DNA of 9,339 nt, taken from the NCBI GenBank assembly GCA_023260815.1, contig JALQUE010000188.1, positions 1-9,339 of the forward strand, read 5' to 3'. The position numbers were made by a program, and so were the translations under genes. Position 1 is the first letter of the stretch, and the number at the start of each line of letters is the position of its first letter. This DNA comes from Roseovarius sp. Lineage in GTDB: Bacteria; Pseudomonadota; Alphaproteobacteria; Rhodobacterales; Rhodobacteraceae. The notes under the pieces were generated by a model. The model saw nothing but the letters and a program-made list of their open reading frames with translations, was not told the origin of the DNA and made no database searches. Below are positions 1 through 5,481 of this stretch, in pieces.

Positions 1-395
1 GATTGCGCCACCTCCGGCACGGTCAATTCCTGCCCCAACGCGGCGGCAGCAGCGGCATAGGCCGGTACGCCCGGAATGATCTGATAGTCGATCCCGTCGG
101 CGCGCAGGCGCCGAATCTGCTCGGCAATGGCGCCATAGAGCGACGGATCGCCCGAATGCACCCGCGCCACGTCCTGCCCCTTGCCATGCGCCTCGCGGAT
201 CACCGCATGGGTGTCGTCCAGCGTCATCGGCGCGGTGTCCATCACCAGCGCGTCTTTCGGCGCGCAGGCCACCACCTCGGCCGGCACCAGCGACCCGGCA
301 TAAAGGCACACCGGGCACTCCCCGATCACCCGCTCGGCCTTCTTCGTCAGAAGTTCCGGATCCCCCGGACCCGCCCCGATGAAATAAACGGTCAT
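1..395 (-). CDS. cobM: Precorrin-4 C11-methyltransferase, N-terminal part (cut by window edge)
   Basis: CobM transfers a methyl group from S-adenosylmethionine to C11 of precorrin-4 in cytoplasmic corrin synthesis. The visible 131 residues begin MTVYFIGAGPGDPELLTKKA, the glycine-rich N-terminal motif of the cobalamin tetrapyrrole methylase fold. They continue with CLYAGSLVP, MDTAPMTLDD, the HSGDPSLYGAI SAM-site motif and the IIPGVPAYAAAAAALG segment, all characteristic of CobM/CbiF. The family is about 250-260 residues, so roughly half is present, and the rest lies left of position 1. The ATG at 393-395 overlaps the stop of the preceding gene by 4 bp (ATGA), which indicates translational coupling. 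A GAAGGGA sequence lies about 12 nt upstream of the start. The frame is open to the edge and shows no lesion. CbiF is the anaerobic counterpart; the neighbours (CobI, CobJ, CobL, CobH types) favour the name CobM. Confidence 0.93.
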   Translation of the reverse strand, partial: MTVYFIGAGPGDPELLTKKAERVIGECPVCLYAGSLVPAEVVACAPKDALVMDTAPMTLDDTHAVIREAHGKGQDVARVHSGDPSLYGAIAEQIRRLRADGIDYQIIPGVPAYAAAAAALGQELTVPEVAQ

Positions 396-922
396 TCGCT
401 CAATAGTCCCTTCAGCTGATCGTTCTGATAATAGCAGACACAGACCTGCCCGCCCCCGCCGTGATCGCCCATGAACACCCCGTCCGCGTCCGAGATATAG
501 GCGCAGATCGCCATATATTCCCGCGCGCGTTCCTCGTCCGTCGGCCCGCCGCGCGTCAACAGCTCCTCGATCTCCTGCCGCTCGCCAAAGTGCTGCACCG
601 CCCAGGCGGCCTGCTGCATGGGCTCGGGCACCTCGGGATGCCCCCACCCCCACATCCAGCTGCCGTCATCCGACCAGGTGCCGATGACCTGCGCCTCGAC
701 CGACAGATCCGGCCCCTCCGCGAAACTCAGGACAAGCCGGCCCTTCTCAAGGAGCAACCGAAAGCCCGTCACCGCGTCCAGCCGCTGCGCCAGCGCTGCC
801 CCGGCCATCCTCGTGCCCAGAAAGAAGCGGGCGTTGACGGCCATCTGCCGATAGGTCTCGGGCAGTTGGGTCGCGCCCTGATCGGCCATGCGCCCGGCGA
901 ATTCCAGAAGGATCGGGTTCAT
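392..922 (-). CDS. Conserved-looking protein of unknown function inside the cob operon (possible DUF6882 family)
   Basis: This 176-aa protein has no function I can assign. It is predicted cytoplasmic, with no signal peptide or membrane segment. A tryptophan-rich core at residues 83-93 (GTWSDDGSWMWGWG: W83, W89, W91, W93) is followed by a helical stretch with WAVQHFGE. This pattern resembles what I recall of DUF6882 proteins, but the match is from memory. The C-terminal part holds MAICAYISDADGVFMGDHGG and a CVCYY motif (C140, C161, C163), which could bind a metal or be redox active; that is inference. The start is well supported: ATG at 920-922 overlaps the TGA of cobJ by 4 bp (ATGA), and AGGTGG lies 8-9 nt upstream. 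Its own TGA overlaps the cobM ATG in the same way. Coupling on both sides, between two corrin methyltransferase genes, suggests a role in or dosage linked to B12 synthesis. Confidence 0.85.
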   Translation of the reverse strand: MNPILLEFAGRMADQGATQLPETYRQMAVNARFFLGTRMAGAALAQRLDAVTGFRLLLEKGRLVLSFAEGPDLSVEAQVIGTWSDDGSWMWGWGHPEVPEPMQQAAWAVQHFGERQEIEELLTRGGPTDEERAREYMAICAYISDADGVFMGDHGGGGQVCVCYYQNDQLKGLLSE

Positions 923-2739
923 GCCGCGCCACCTGTCCTGCGCGGCTCGGCCAGATCCCCGTCGATCTTGCGCGCATAGCCGCGCGGCGTGAACATGCGC
1001 GGCCCCTCGCCCAGATGCGCCAGCCGCGAATTGCTCGACCCCACCAGAACCACCGTCAGCATATCCACCTCATCGACCTGCAGCTCATCGAGCCGCCGGT
1101 AGCGCACATGCTCCTCGGGCCGCCCCAGCGACGAGGCCAGCATCACCGGCGTGTCCGCCGGGCGATGCCTGAGCAGGATGTCGCGCGCCTCGGCCAACAG
1201 GGTGCGGCGGGTCTTGGACACCGGATTGTAGAAGGCGATCACGAAATCGCCCTCGGCGGCGGCGTGCAGACGGCGCAGGATGTCGTCGCGCGGCGTCAGC
1301 AAGTCCGACAATGAAATGGTGCAGAAATCATGCCCCAAAGGCGCCCCCGCCCGCGCGGCGGCCCCTTGCAAGGCCGACACCCCCGGCGAACAGACCACAT
1401 CGACCCGGTGCGCGGCATCGCTCACGCCGTGATCGTCCCTGCCCCGATCCAGAAGCTCGAAGACCAGCGCGCCCATCGCGTAGATCCCCGCATCGCCCGA
1501 ACAGACCAGCGCCACGTTATGGCCCTCCGCCGCGCGCTCCAGCGCATGACGGCACCGCGCCTCCTCTCCGCCAAGCGGGAAATCATGGCGCGGCTTGCCC
1601 GCGGCCAGCGGCCCCAGCAGATCGATATAAAGCCCGTATCCCACAAGCTCATCAGCCTCGGCGATCAACCGGCTGACCTCCGGCGTGCGCCATGCCGCCT
1701 GCCCCGGCCCGATGCCGACGACACTCAAGCGCCCGCGCGCGCGGCCCGGCATCCCGGTGATCGGCGCGGCGGCCCGGCCCAGGGCACAGGTCGCATTGGC
1801 GGTCTTGCGCTTGTCCACCGCCAGATCCGCGCCGCAGGCCAGCACCGCCCCCTCGGCCACCCCATGACAGCCGACTTCCGCAAAGACCACGTCCGACGGA
1901 TTGGCCAGCCGGTCGGCCTGCGCCTCAAGCTCGGCCGCATTGAACAGCCGCAACGGCACATCCAGCCGCCGCGCCACCTCGTTCATCGCCGGCTCATCGG
2001 CCTTCAGATCGATCGACGCGACACAGGCCACGGCGCCTTGCGCGATCCCGGCCTCCTCCAGCGTGGCGCAGACCAGCGCCCACATCTCCTCAGGGTCACA
2101 ATTGCGCGCACATCCCAACCCCAGAACGTTGCGCTGCGGATGATAGACCAGCCGCTTGCCACCCCCTTGCGCGGGCGCCTCGCTCACGACCAGCTCCACC
2201 GCGCCGCCCGCCTGCGCACCAAGCCCGAAGATATCCTCGCCGGTCACGGTCAGACCCTCGCCTGCCAGCAGCGCCGCCATGGCCGATTTCGCATCCTGCG
2301 GATTGGCCAGCCGGTAGCCCTCGGGCGGCGCATCCAGCGCCACACCCATCGCCACATCCCCCGCCGTCGTCACCGCGGCCACCGCGCCCAGACCCTCGGC
2401 AATCCTTGCCGCCAGCCGGTTGGCCCCGCGATGCCCGCCCAGAAGCGGCACAACAATCGCGCCATCGTCACTCACCGACACGACAGGCGGCTCGGCGCGC
2501 TTGTCCGCCAGCAAGGGCGCCACGGCCCGGATCAGAATGCCGCTGGCGCACACGCCGACAACCGGCACACCGGCGGCAAAAAGATCACGCGCATGATCCA
2601 GCGCATTGGGAAAAAACGCATCCGCCCGGTCCACGCGCCCCTCGCGCCCATGGACCTGCGCCCCGATCAGACGGGCCACGCGATGCGCCACCTCCTCACC
2701 CGACCGGCTCAGCGCCAGAACGACAGGTTTCACAGCCAT
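919..2739 (-). CDS. cobJ: CbiG/CobE-like domains fused to precorrin-3B C17-methyltransferase (CobJ)
   Basis: The 606-aa protein combines two corrin-ring functions. Residues 1-130 resemble the N-terminal domain of CbiG (cobalt-precorrin-5A hydrolase), with GVCASGILIRAVAPLL, SVSDDGAIVVPLLGGHRGAN and LGAVAAVTTAGD. Residues 203-320 resemble the CbiG C-terminal/CobE domain (RNVLGLGCARNCDPEEM, ASIDLKADEPAM, K310 and a Thr-rich end). Residues 336-595 are CobJ/CbiH, the SAM-dependent enzyme that methylates C17 and contracts the ring: GRLSVVGIGPG, CSGDAGIYAMG (413-423), SPGVSALQGAAARAG, ISLSDLLTPRDDI and FVIAFYNPVSKTRR. A stand-alone CobJ is about 250 aa, so the extra length is the fused part. The ATG overlaps the end of cobI by 10 bp and follows AAGGGGG on the message. 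In anaerobic organisms CbiG opens the lactone made during ring contraction, so the fusion is mechanistically sensible. Whether the CbiG part is catalytic here is unknown. Confidence 0.93.
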   Translation of the reverse strand: MAVKPVVLALSRSGEEVAHRVARLIGAQVHGREGRVDRADAFFPNALDHARDLFAAGVPVVGVCASGILIRAVAPLLADKRAEPPVVSVSDDGAIVVPLLGGHRGANRLAARIAEGLGAVAAVTTAGDVAMGVALDAPPEGYRLANPQDAKSAMAALLAGEGLTVTGEDIFGLGAQAGGAVELVVSEAPAQGGGKRLVYHPQRNVLGLGCARNCDPEEMWALVCATLEEAGIAQGAVACVASIDLKADEPAMNEVARRLDVPLRLFNAAELEAQADRLANPSDVVFAEVGCHGVAEGAVLACGADLAVDKRKTANATCALGRAAAPITGMPGRARGRLSVVGIGPGQAAWRTPEVSRLIAEADELVGYGLYIDLLGPLAAGKPRHDFPLGGEEARCRHALERAAEGHNVALVCSGDAGIYAMGALVFELLDRGRDDHGVSDAAHRVDVVCSPGVSALQGAAARAGAPLGHDFCTISLSDLLTPRDDILRRLHAAAEGDFVIAFYNPVSKTRRTLLAEARDILLRHRPADTPVMLASSLGRPEEHVRYRRLDELQVDEVDMLTVVLVGSSNSRLAHLGEGPRMFTPRGYARKIDGDLAEPRRTGGAA

Positions 2740-3431
2740 GGATCGGCCCCCTTGGTCAGCAATATCATGGAAAAATACGGCGCCTCCCGCGGCGCCTCCG
2801 CCAGCGGGCAGACCACCTCTTCGGGCAGGCTCGCGCGCTCCACGTACACCGCCCGCCCGGTCAGGCCAAGCGCCTCGATCACACCGCGGATCTTGGCCAG
2901 ATGCCGACCCACCTTCATGATGACGACGCTTTCCGCGCCCTCTATCCTCGCCCGCAACTCGGCCTCGGGCAAAGGCCCCGGCAACACGGTCAACCGCTCA
3001 TTGCGGGCCGCCAGCGGCAACCCCGCCCTGGCCGCACAGGCGGTGACGGACGTCACCCCCGGCACCACCTCGACCCGGTAGCGCTCGGACAGCCGGGCAA
3101 AAAGATACATGAACGAGCCATAAAAGAACGGATCCCCCTCACACAGACAGACCACATTCTGCCCCTGCTCAAGCACGTCCGCGATCTCGGCCGCGCCCTT
3201 GTCATAGGCCGCCTGCGCCGGCGCCCGCTCCGGCGTCATCGGGACATCCATCACGATCTCGCGCGCCCCGGGCGGAATAACGCCCGCCGCGATCGCCCGC
3301 GCAAAACTGGCCCCGCCCGCCAGGCTGGGATAGGCCAGCACCTCGGCGCTCGCGATCAGCCGATGCGCCCTCAGCGTCATCAGCTCCGGATCACCCGGCC
3401 CCAGCCCCACGCCATAGAGAACGCCGCTCAT
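2730..3431 (-). CDS. cobI: Precorrin-2 C20-methyltransferase
   Basis: CobI methylates C20 of precorrin-2 with SAM, the first committed step towards the corrin ring. The 233-aa product shows GVGLGPGDPELMT (8-19), LAYPSLAGGASFARAIA, the SAM-site motif CLCEGDPFFYGSFMYL (95-110), VVPGVTSVTACAARAGLPL, VLPGPLP and the late VIMKVGRHL. Its length is normal for the family. An upstream in-frame ATG at 3494 would add 21 residues, but that stretch is the translation of an interspersed intergenic repeat and is absent from the family pattern, so the start at 3429-3431 is preferred. The region before this start has only a weak ribosome-binding site, but a 7-codon micro-ORF ends on it with an ATGA overlap. 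The 3' end overlaps the cobJ start. CbiL, the cobalt-precorrin counterpart, cannot be excluded from sequence alone, because a CbiX-type chelatase is encoded upstream. Confidence 0.93.
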   Translation of the reverse strand: MSGVLYGVGLGPGDPELMTLRAHRLIASAEVLAYPSLAGGASFARAIAAGVIPPGAREIVMDVPMTPERAPAQAAYDKGAAEIADVLEQGQNVVCLCEGDPFFYGSFMYLFARLSERYRVEVVPGVTSVTACAARAGLPLAARNERLTVLPGPLPEAELRARIEGAESVVIMKVGRHLAKIRGVIEALGLTGRAVYVERASLPEEVVCPLAEAPREAPYFSMILLTKGADPWL

Positions 3432-3451
3432 CGCCCAAGCCCCGCTTTCAT
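3428..3451 (-). promoter_or_regulatory. Candidate 7-codon micro-ORF coupled to the cobI start
   Basis: On the message an ATG at 3449-3451 opens the peptide MKAGLGR, whose TGA (3428-3430) overlaps the cobI ATG as ATGA. A purine-rich GGGGA sits just before this ATG, while cobI itself has no strong Shine-Dalgarno sequence. Ribosomes ending on the micro-ORF could re-initiate on cobI. The ATGAAAG lies at the end of an interspersed repeat, so it may be only part of that repeat rather than a translated leader. Nothing in the sequence decides between the two. Confidence 0.25.
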
Positions 3452-3480
3452 CGATCCCCAAATACTCCCGCCAGAGGCTC
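3447..3480 (-). repeat. Interspersed GGCGGGAGTATTT repeat, copy 1 (cobL-cobI gap)
   Basis: Read on the minus strand, this stretch runs GCCTCTGGCGGGAGTATTT and then GGGGATCGATGAAAG. A near-identical block occurs at 5445-5470 in the opposite orientation (GCCTCCGGCGGGAGTATTTT, one mismatch in the first 19 bases). The motif resembles a short intergenic sequence that I recall as frequent in Rhodobacterales genomes. In this copy the upstream half that would complete the hairpin is degenerate. It accounts for most of the 79-bp gap between the cobL stop and the cobI start. Confidence 0.6.
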
Positions 3481-3510
3481 CCGCCCCGGGCCACAAACCC
3501 CGCCCTCGGC

Positions 3511-4722
3511 TCATCGCTTCACGAGGCTCCACTGGGTCACCGGCATCAGGGGCCGCCAGCCGGTCAACCCTCCCACCGGCTCGGCGCGGTTGACCATCAG
3601 CTTGACCAACTGCCCGCCATGCCCCTTGTGCAGGTCCAACAGCAAGGCTTCGCTTTCCAACGTCACGGCGTTGCAGACCATCCGCCCCAACGGGCGCAGC
3701 GCCTGCCATGCGGCCTCGAAGGTCTCTCGGCTCAACCCGCCGCCGATGAACACGGCATCCGGCGCGGGCAACCCCTCCAACGCCGCCGGCACCCGCCCAT
3801 CGATCAACTCCAGTCTCGGCGCACCAAGCGCCAGCGCGTTGGCCGCCGCCATCTCCCGTCGGTCGGCGCGCGGCTCGATGCCGATCGCGCGGGCATACCG
3901 GGCCGCGCGCATCCACTCCACCGCGACCGAGCCGCAACCCGCGCCGATATCCCACAAGAGCGCGCCGCGCATCGGCATCAGCTTGGCCAACGTGGCCGCC
4001 CGCACCTCCTGCTTGGTCATGGTGCCGTCATGGCGGAACAGATCGTCCGACAGACCCGGCACCCGCGGCAAAAGCGCAGCATCGGGGGCCGCCACGCACT
4101 GCACCGCCAGGGTGTTGAAGGCCGGCACCTGATGGTCCCATGTCTCGGCCCGTCCGTCAAAGCGCGCCTCGTCACCGCCGCCCATATTGGCCAGCACCGT
4201 CATCGCCGACTGGCCGAAACCACGTTCGGTCAGAAAGGCCGCGATCTGCCCCGGCGTCTCGGACCCGGTGGTCAGGATCAACAGCCGTGCATCAGGCTGG
4301 ATGAACGCGATCATCTGCTGCACGGGGCGTCCATGCACAGTCAGCGTCTCGACATCCGCAAGGCTCCAACCCATGCGCGCGGCCGCCAGCTGAAAGGCCG
4401 ACAGTTGCGGATGATAGGTGATCTCGGTGGGGGTGATCGCGCGCCCGATGCGCGCGCCCACCGAAAACCACAGGGGATCCCCCGTCGCCAGAACCACCAC
4501 ACGCCGCCCGCGTAGCGCCTCCAGGGTGGCGATCAGCGCATCGAACGGCGAGGGCCAGGCGATGCGCTCGGCACTCACACTCTGCGACAGCTGGTGATGC
4601 CGGTCACCACCGATGATCACCTCGGCTGCCTCGACGACAGCGCGCGTCGCAGGCAAAAGACCCGCCATCCCATCCTCGCCAATACCGACGATATGCAACC
4701 AAGGACCTGCCATCAGCGCCAT
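3511..4722 (-). CDS. cobL: Precorrin-6Y C5,15-methyltransferase (decarboxylating), CbiE-CbiT fusion
   Basis: CobL methylates C5 and C15 and decarboxylates the C12 acetate side chain of precorrin-6B, giving precorrin-8X. The 403-aa form has a CbiE-type tetrapyrrole methylase domain at about 1-205 (WLHIVGIGEDG at 8-18, VIIGGDRHHQL, VVLATGDPLWFSVG around 78-89, HPQLSAFQLAAARMGW). A CbiT-type Rossmann methyltransferase follows at about 225-400 (HDGTMTKQEVRA, the SAM loop LLWDIGAGCGSVAVEW near 256-271, GIEP, DAVFIGGG, NAVTLESE). Length and order are those of aerobic-type CobL. The start is uncertain: TTG at 4731, ATG at 4722 and ATG at 4713 share the frame and none has a clear ribosome-binding site. 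The family core begins at PWLHIVGIGEDG, so all three keep it; I chose the longest ATG. Paired hairpins occupy the 49-bp gap between the cobH stop and this start. Confidence 0.93.
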   Translation of the reverse strand: MALMAGPWLHIVGIGEDGMAGLLPATRAVVEAAEVIIGGDRHHQLSQSVSAERIAWPSPFDALIATLEALRGRRVVVLATGDPLWFSVGARIGRAITPTEITYHPQLSAFQLAAARMGWSLADVETLTVHGRPVQQMIAFIQPDARLLILTTGSETPGQIAAFLTERGFGQSAMTVLANMGGGDEARFDGRAETWDHQVPAFNTLAVQCVAAPDAALLPRVPGLSDDLFRHDGTMTKQEVRAATLAKLMPMRGALLWDIGAGCGSVAVEWMRAARYARAIGIEPRADRREMAAANALALGAPRLELIDGRVPAALEGLPAPDAVFIGGGLSRETFEAAWQALRPLGRMVCNAVTLESEALLLDLHKGHGGQLVKLMVNRAEPVGGLTGWRPLMPVTQWSLVKR

Positions 4723-4729
4723 GCCCGAC

Positions 4730-4771
4730 AATTCGCAGAATTTTCGCCCCCCGATTTTTCTGCGAAAAATC
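4730..4771 (-). repeat. Two adjacent hairpins with alternative pairing before cobL
   Basis: Directly after the cobH stop the message can form GATTTTT-CGCAG-AAAAATC (4753-4771, 7-bp perfect stem). It then has GGGGGGCG and a second small hairpin AATTC-TGC-GAATT (4730-4742). The core TTCGCAGAA (4758-4766 on the plus strand reads TTCTGCGAA) is also perfectly complementary to the 9-nt arm at 4732-4740, so a longer, mutually exclusive stem with a 17-nt loop is possible. The element is AT-rich against the GC-rich surroundings and ends about 8 nt before the preferred cobL start. It may control read-through or translation of cobL. No terminator-type U-tract follows a GC-rich stem. Confidence 0.55.
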
Positions 4772-5410
4772 TCACGCTGTCTCCTCCGGAAGCCCTGCAG
4801 CCAAAGCGTTCACCGCAGCCGACGCGATAGCCGACCCGCCACGCCGCCCCCTCAGCGCCACAAAGTTGCAGCCGCGCGGGTTATCCGCCAGTTCCGCCTT
4901 GCTTTCGGCCGCCCCCACAAACCCTACAGGAAAGCCCAGGATCACCGCCGGTTTCGGCGCGCCCTCATCGAGCAATTCCAGCAGGTGAAACAGGGCCGTG
5001 GGGGCATTGCCTATGGCCACGACAGCGCCCTCAAGCCGGTTCCCCCACAGCTCGACCGCGGCCGCCGACCGGGTGTTGCCGATGCCCGCGGCAATCGCAG
5101 GCACCCGCGGATCGTTGAGCGTGACGATCACCTCGTTGTCCGCCGGAAGATATCGCCGGATGATGCCTGCGCCAACCATCTCGCAATCACACAGCACCGG
5201 CGCACCCGCGCGCAGCGCGCTGTGTCCTGTCGCCCAGGCCTGATCGGAAAACGCCAGCCTGTCCGCCACCTCGGTCATGCCACAGGCATGGATCACGCGG
5301 ATCGCCAGCGCCTCCATCCCGGGGCCGAACCTCTCCAGCCGCGCCTCACGGCGCACGGTAGCGAAACTTTCGGCATAGATCGCCGAGGGGCTCTTTTCAT
5401 AGGGGCGCAA
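4772..5410 (-). CDS. cobH: Precorrin-8X methylmutase
   Basis: CobH moves the C11 methyl group of precorrin-8X to C12, producing hydrogenobyrinic acid. The 212-aa product matches the family length (about 210). It shows IYAESFATVRREARLERF, the region with the catalytic histidine RVIHACGM (H41), SALRAGAPVLCDCEMVGAGI, DPRVPAIAAGIGNTRSAAAV, IGNAPTALFHLLEL, VILGFPVGFVGAAESKAEL and the NPRGCNFVALRGRRGGSAIA end. The start is a TTG at 5408-5410: no in-frame ATG exists upstream before a long stretch of repeat, the next ATG is residue 32 and would remove conserved sequence, and GAAGG sits 7 nt before the TTG. It lies 71 bp after cbiX and 49 bp before cobL; both gaps hold hairpin-forming sequence. CbiC is the anaerobic homologue and is not distinguishable here by motif. 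Confidence 0.94.
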   Translation of the reverse strand: MRPYEKSPSAIYAESFATVRREARLERFGPGMEALAIRVIHACGMTEVADRLAFSDQAWATGHSALRAGAPVLCDCEMVGAGIIRRYLPADNEVIVTLNDPRVPAIAAGIGNTRSAAAVELWGNRLEGAVVAIGNAPTALFHLLELLDEGAPKPAVILGFPVGFVGAAESKAELADNPRGCNFVALRGRRGGSAIASAAVNALAAGLPEETA

Positions 5411-5417
5411 TGGGCAA

Positions 5418-5422
5418 CCTTC
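5418..5422 (-). promoter_or_regulatory. Ribosome-binding site supporting the TTG start of cobH
   Basis: On the minus strand GAAGG lies 7 nt upstream of the TTG at 5408-5410. It is the only Shine-Dalgarno-like match near the expected N-terminus of CobH and decides the start in the absence of an ATG. Confidence 0.5.
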
Positions 5423-5435
5423 GGTCTTGGTGTCA

Positions 5436-5470
5436 CCGCCGGACGCCTCCGGCGGGAGTATTTTGGGAAC
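5436..5470 (+). repeat. Interspersed GGCGGGAGTATTT repeat, copy 2, with perfect hairpin (cbiX-cobH gap)
   Basis: CCGCCGGA (5436-5443) and TCCGGCGG (5448-5455) form an 8-bp perfect stem with a CGCC loop. It is followed on the plus strand by GAGTATTTTGGGAAC. It is the same motif as at 3447-3480 but inverted relative to it. On the plus strand the stem plus TATTTT looks like a terminator, but no plus-strand gene ends here. On the transcribed minus strand the A/T run precedes the stem, so it is not a standard intrinsic terminator for the operon. It may instead stabilise mRNA or mark a processing point between cbiX and cobH. Confidence 0.6.
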
Positions 5471-5481
5471 GGTGAACCTGG

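Noticed and set aside
1330..3081. Long plus-strand open frame (about 583 codons) opposite cobJ and cobI
   Set aside because: It is antisense to genes with clear family motifs. The translation is Arg/His/Pro-rich low-complexity typical of the reverse of GC-rich coding DNA, and no ribosome-binding site or family was recognised.
3432..3494. N-terminal extension of CobI by 21 residues from the ATG at 3494
   Set aside because: The added residues are translated from the interspersed repeat; the family begins with the MSGVLYGVGLGPGDPE-type N-terminus.
2406..3593. Plus-strand open frame of about 395 codons opposite cobJ, cobI and the end of cobL
   Set aside because: Same antisense artefact; it crosses several real gene boundaries and has Arg/Pro-rich composition.
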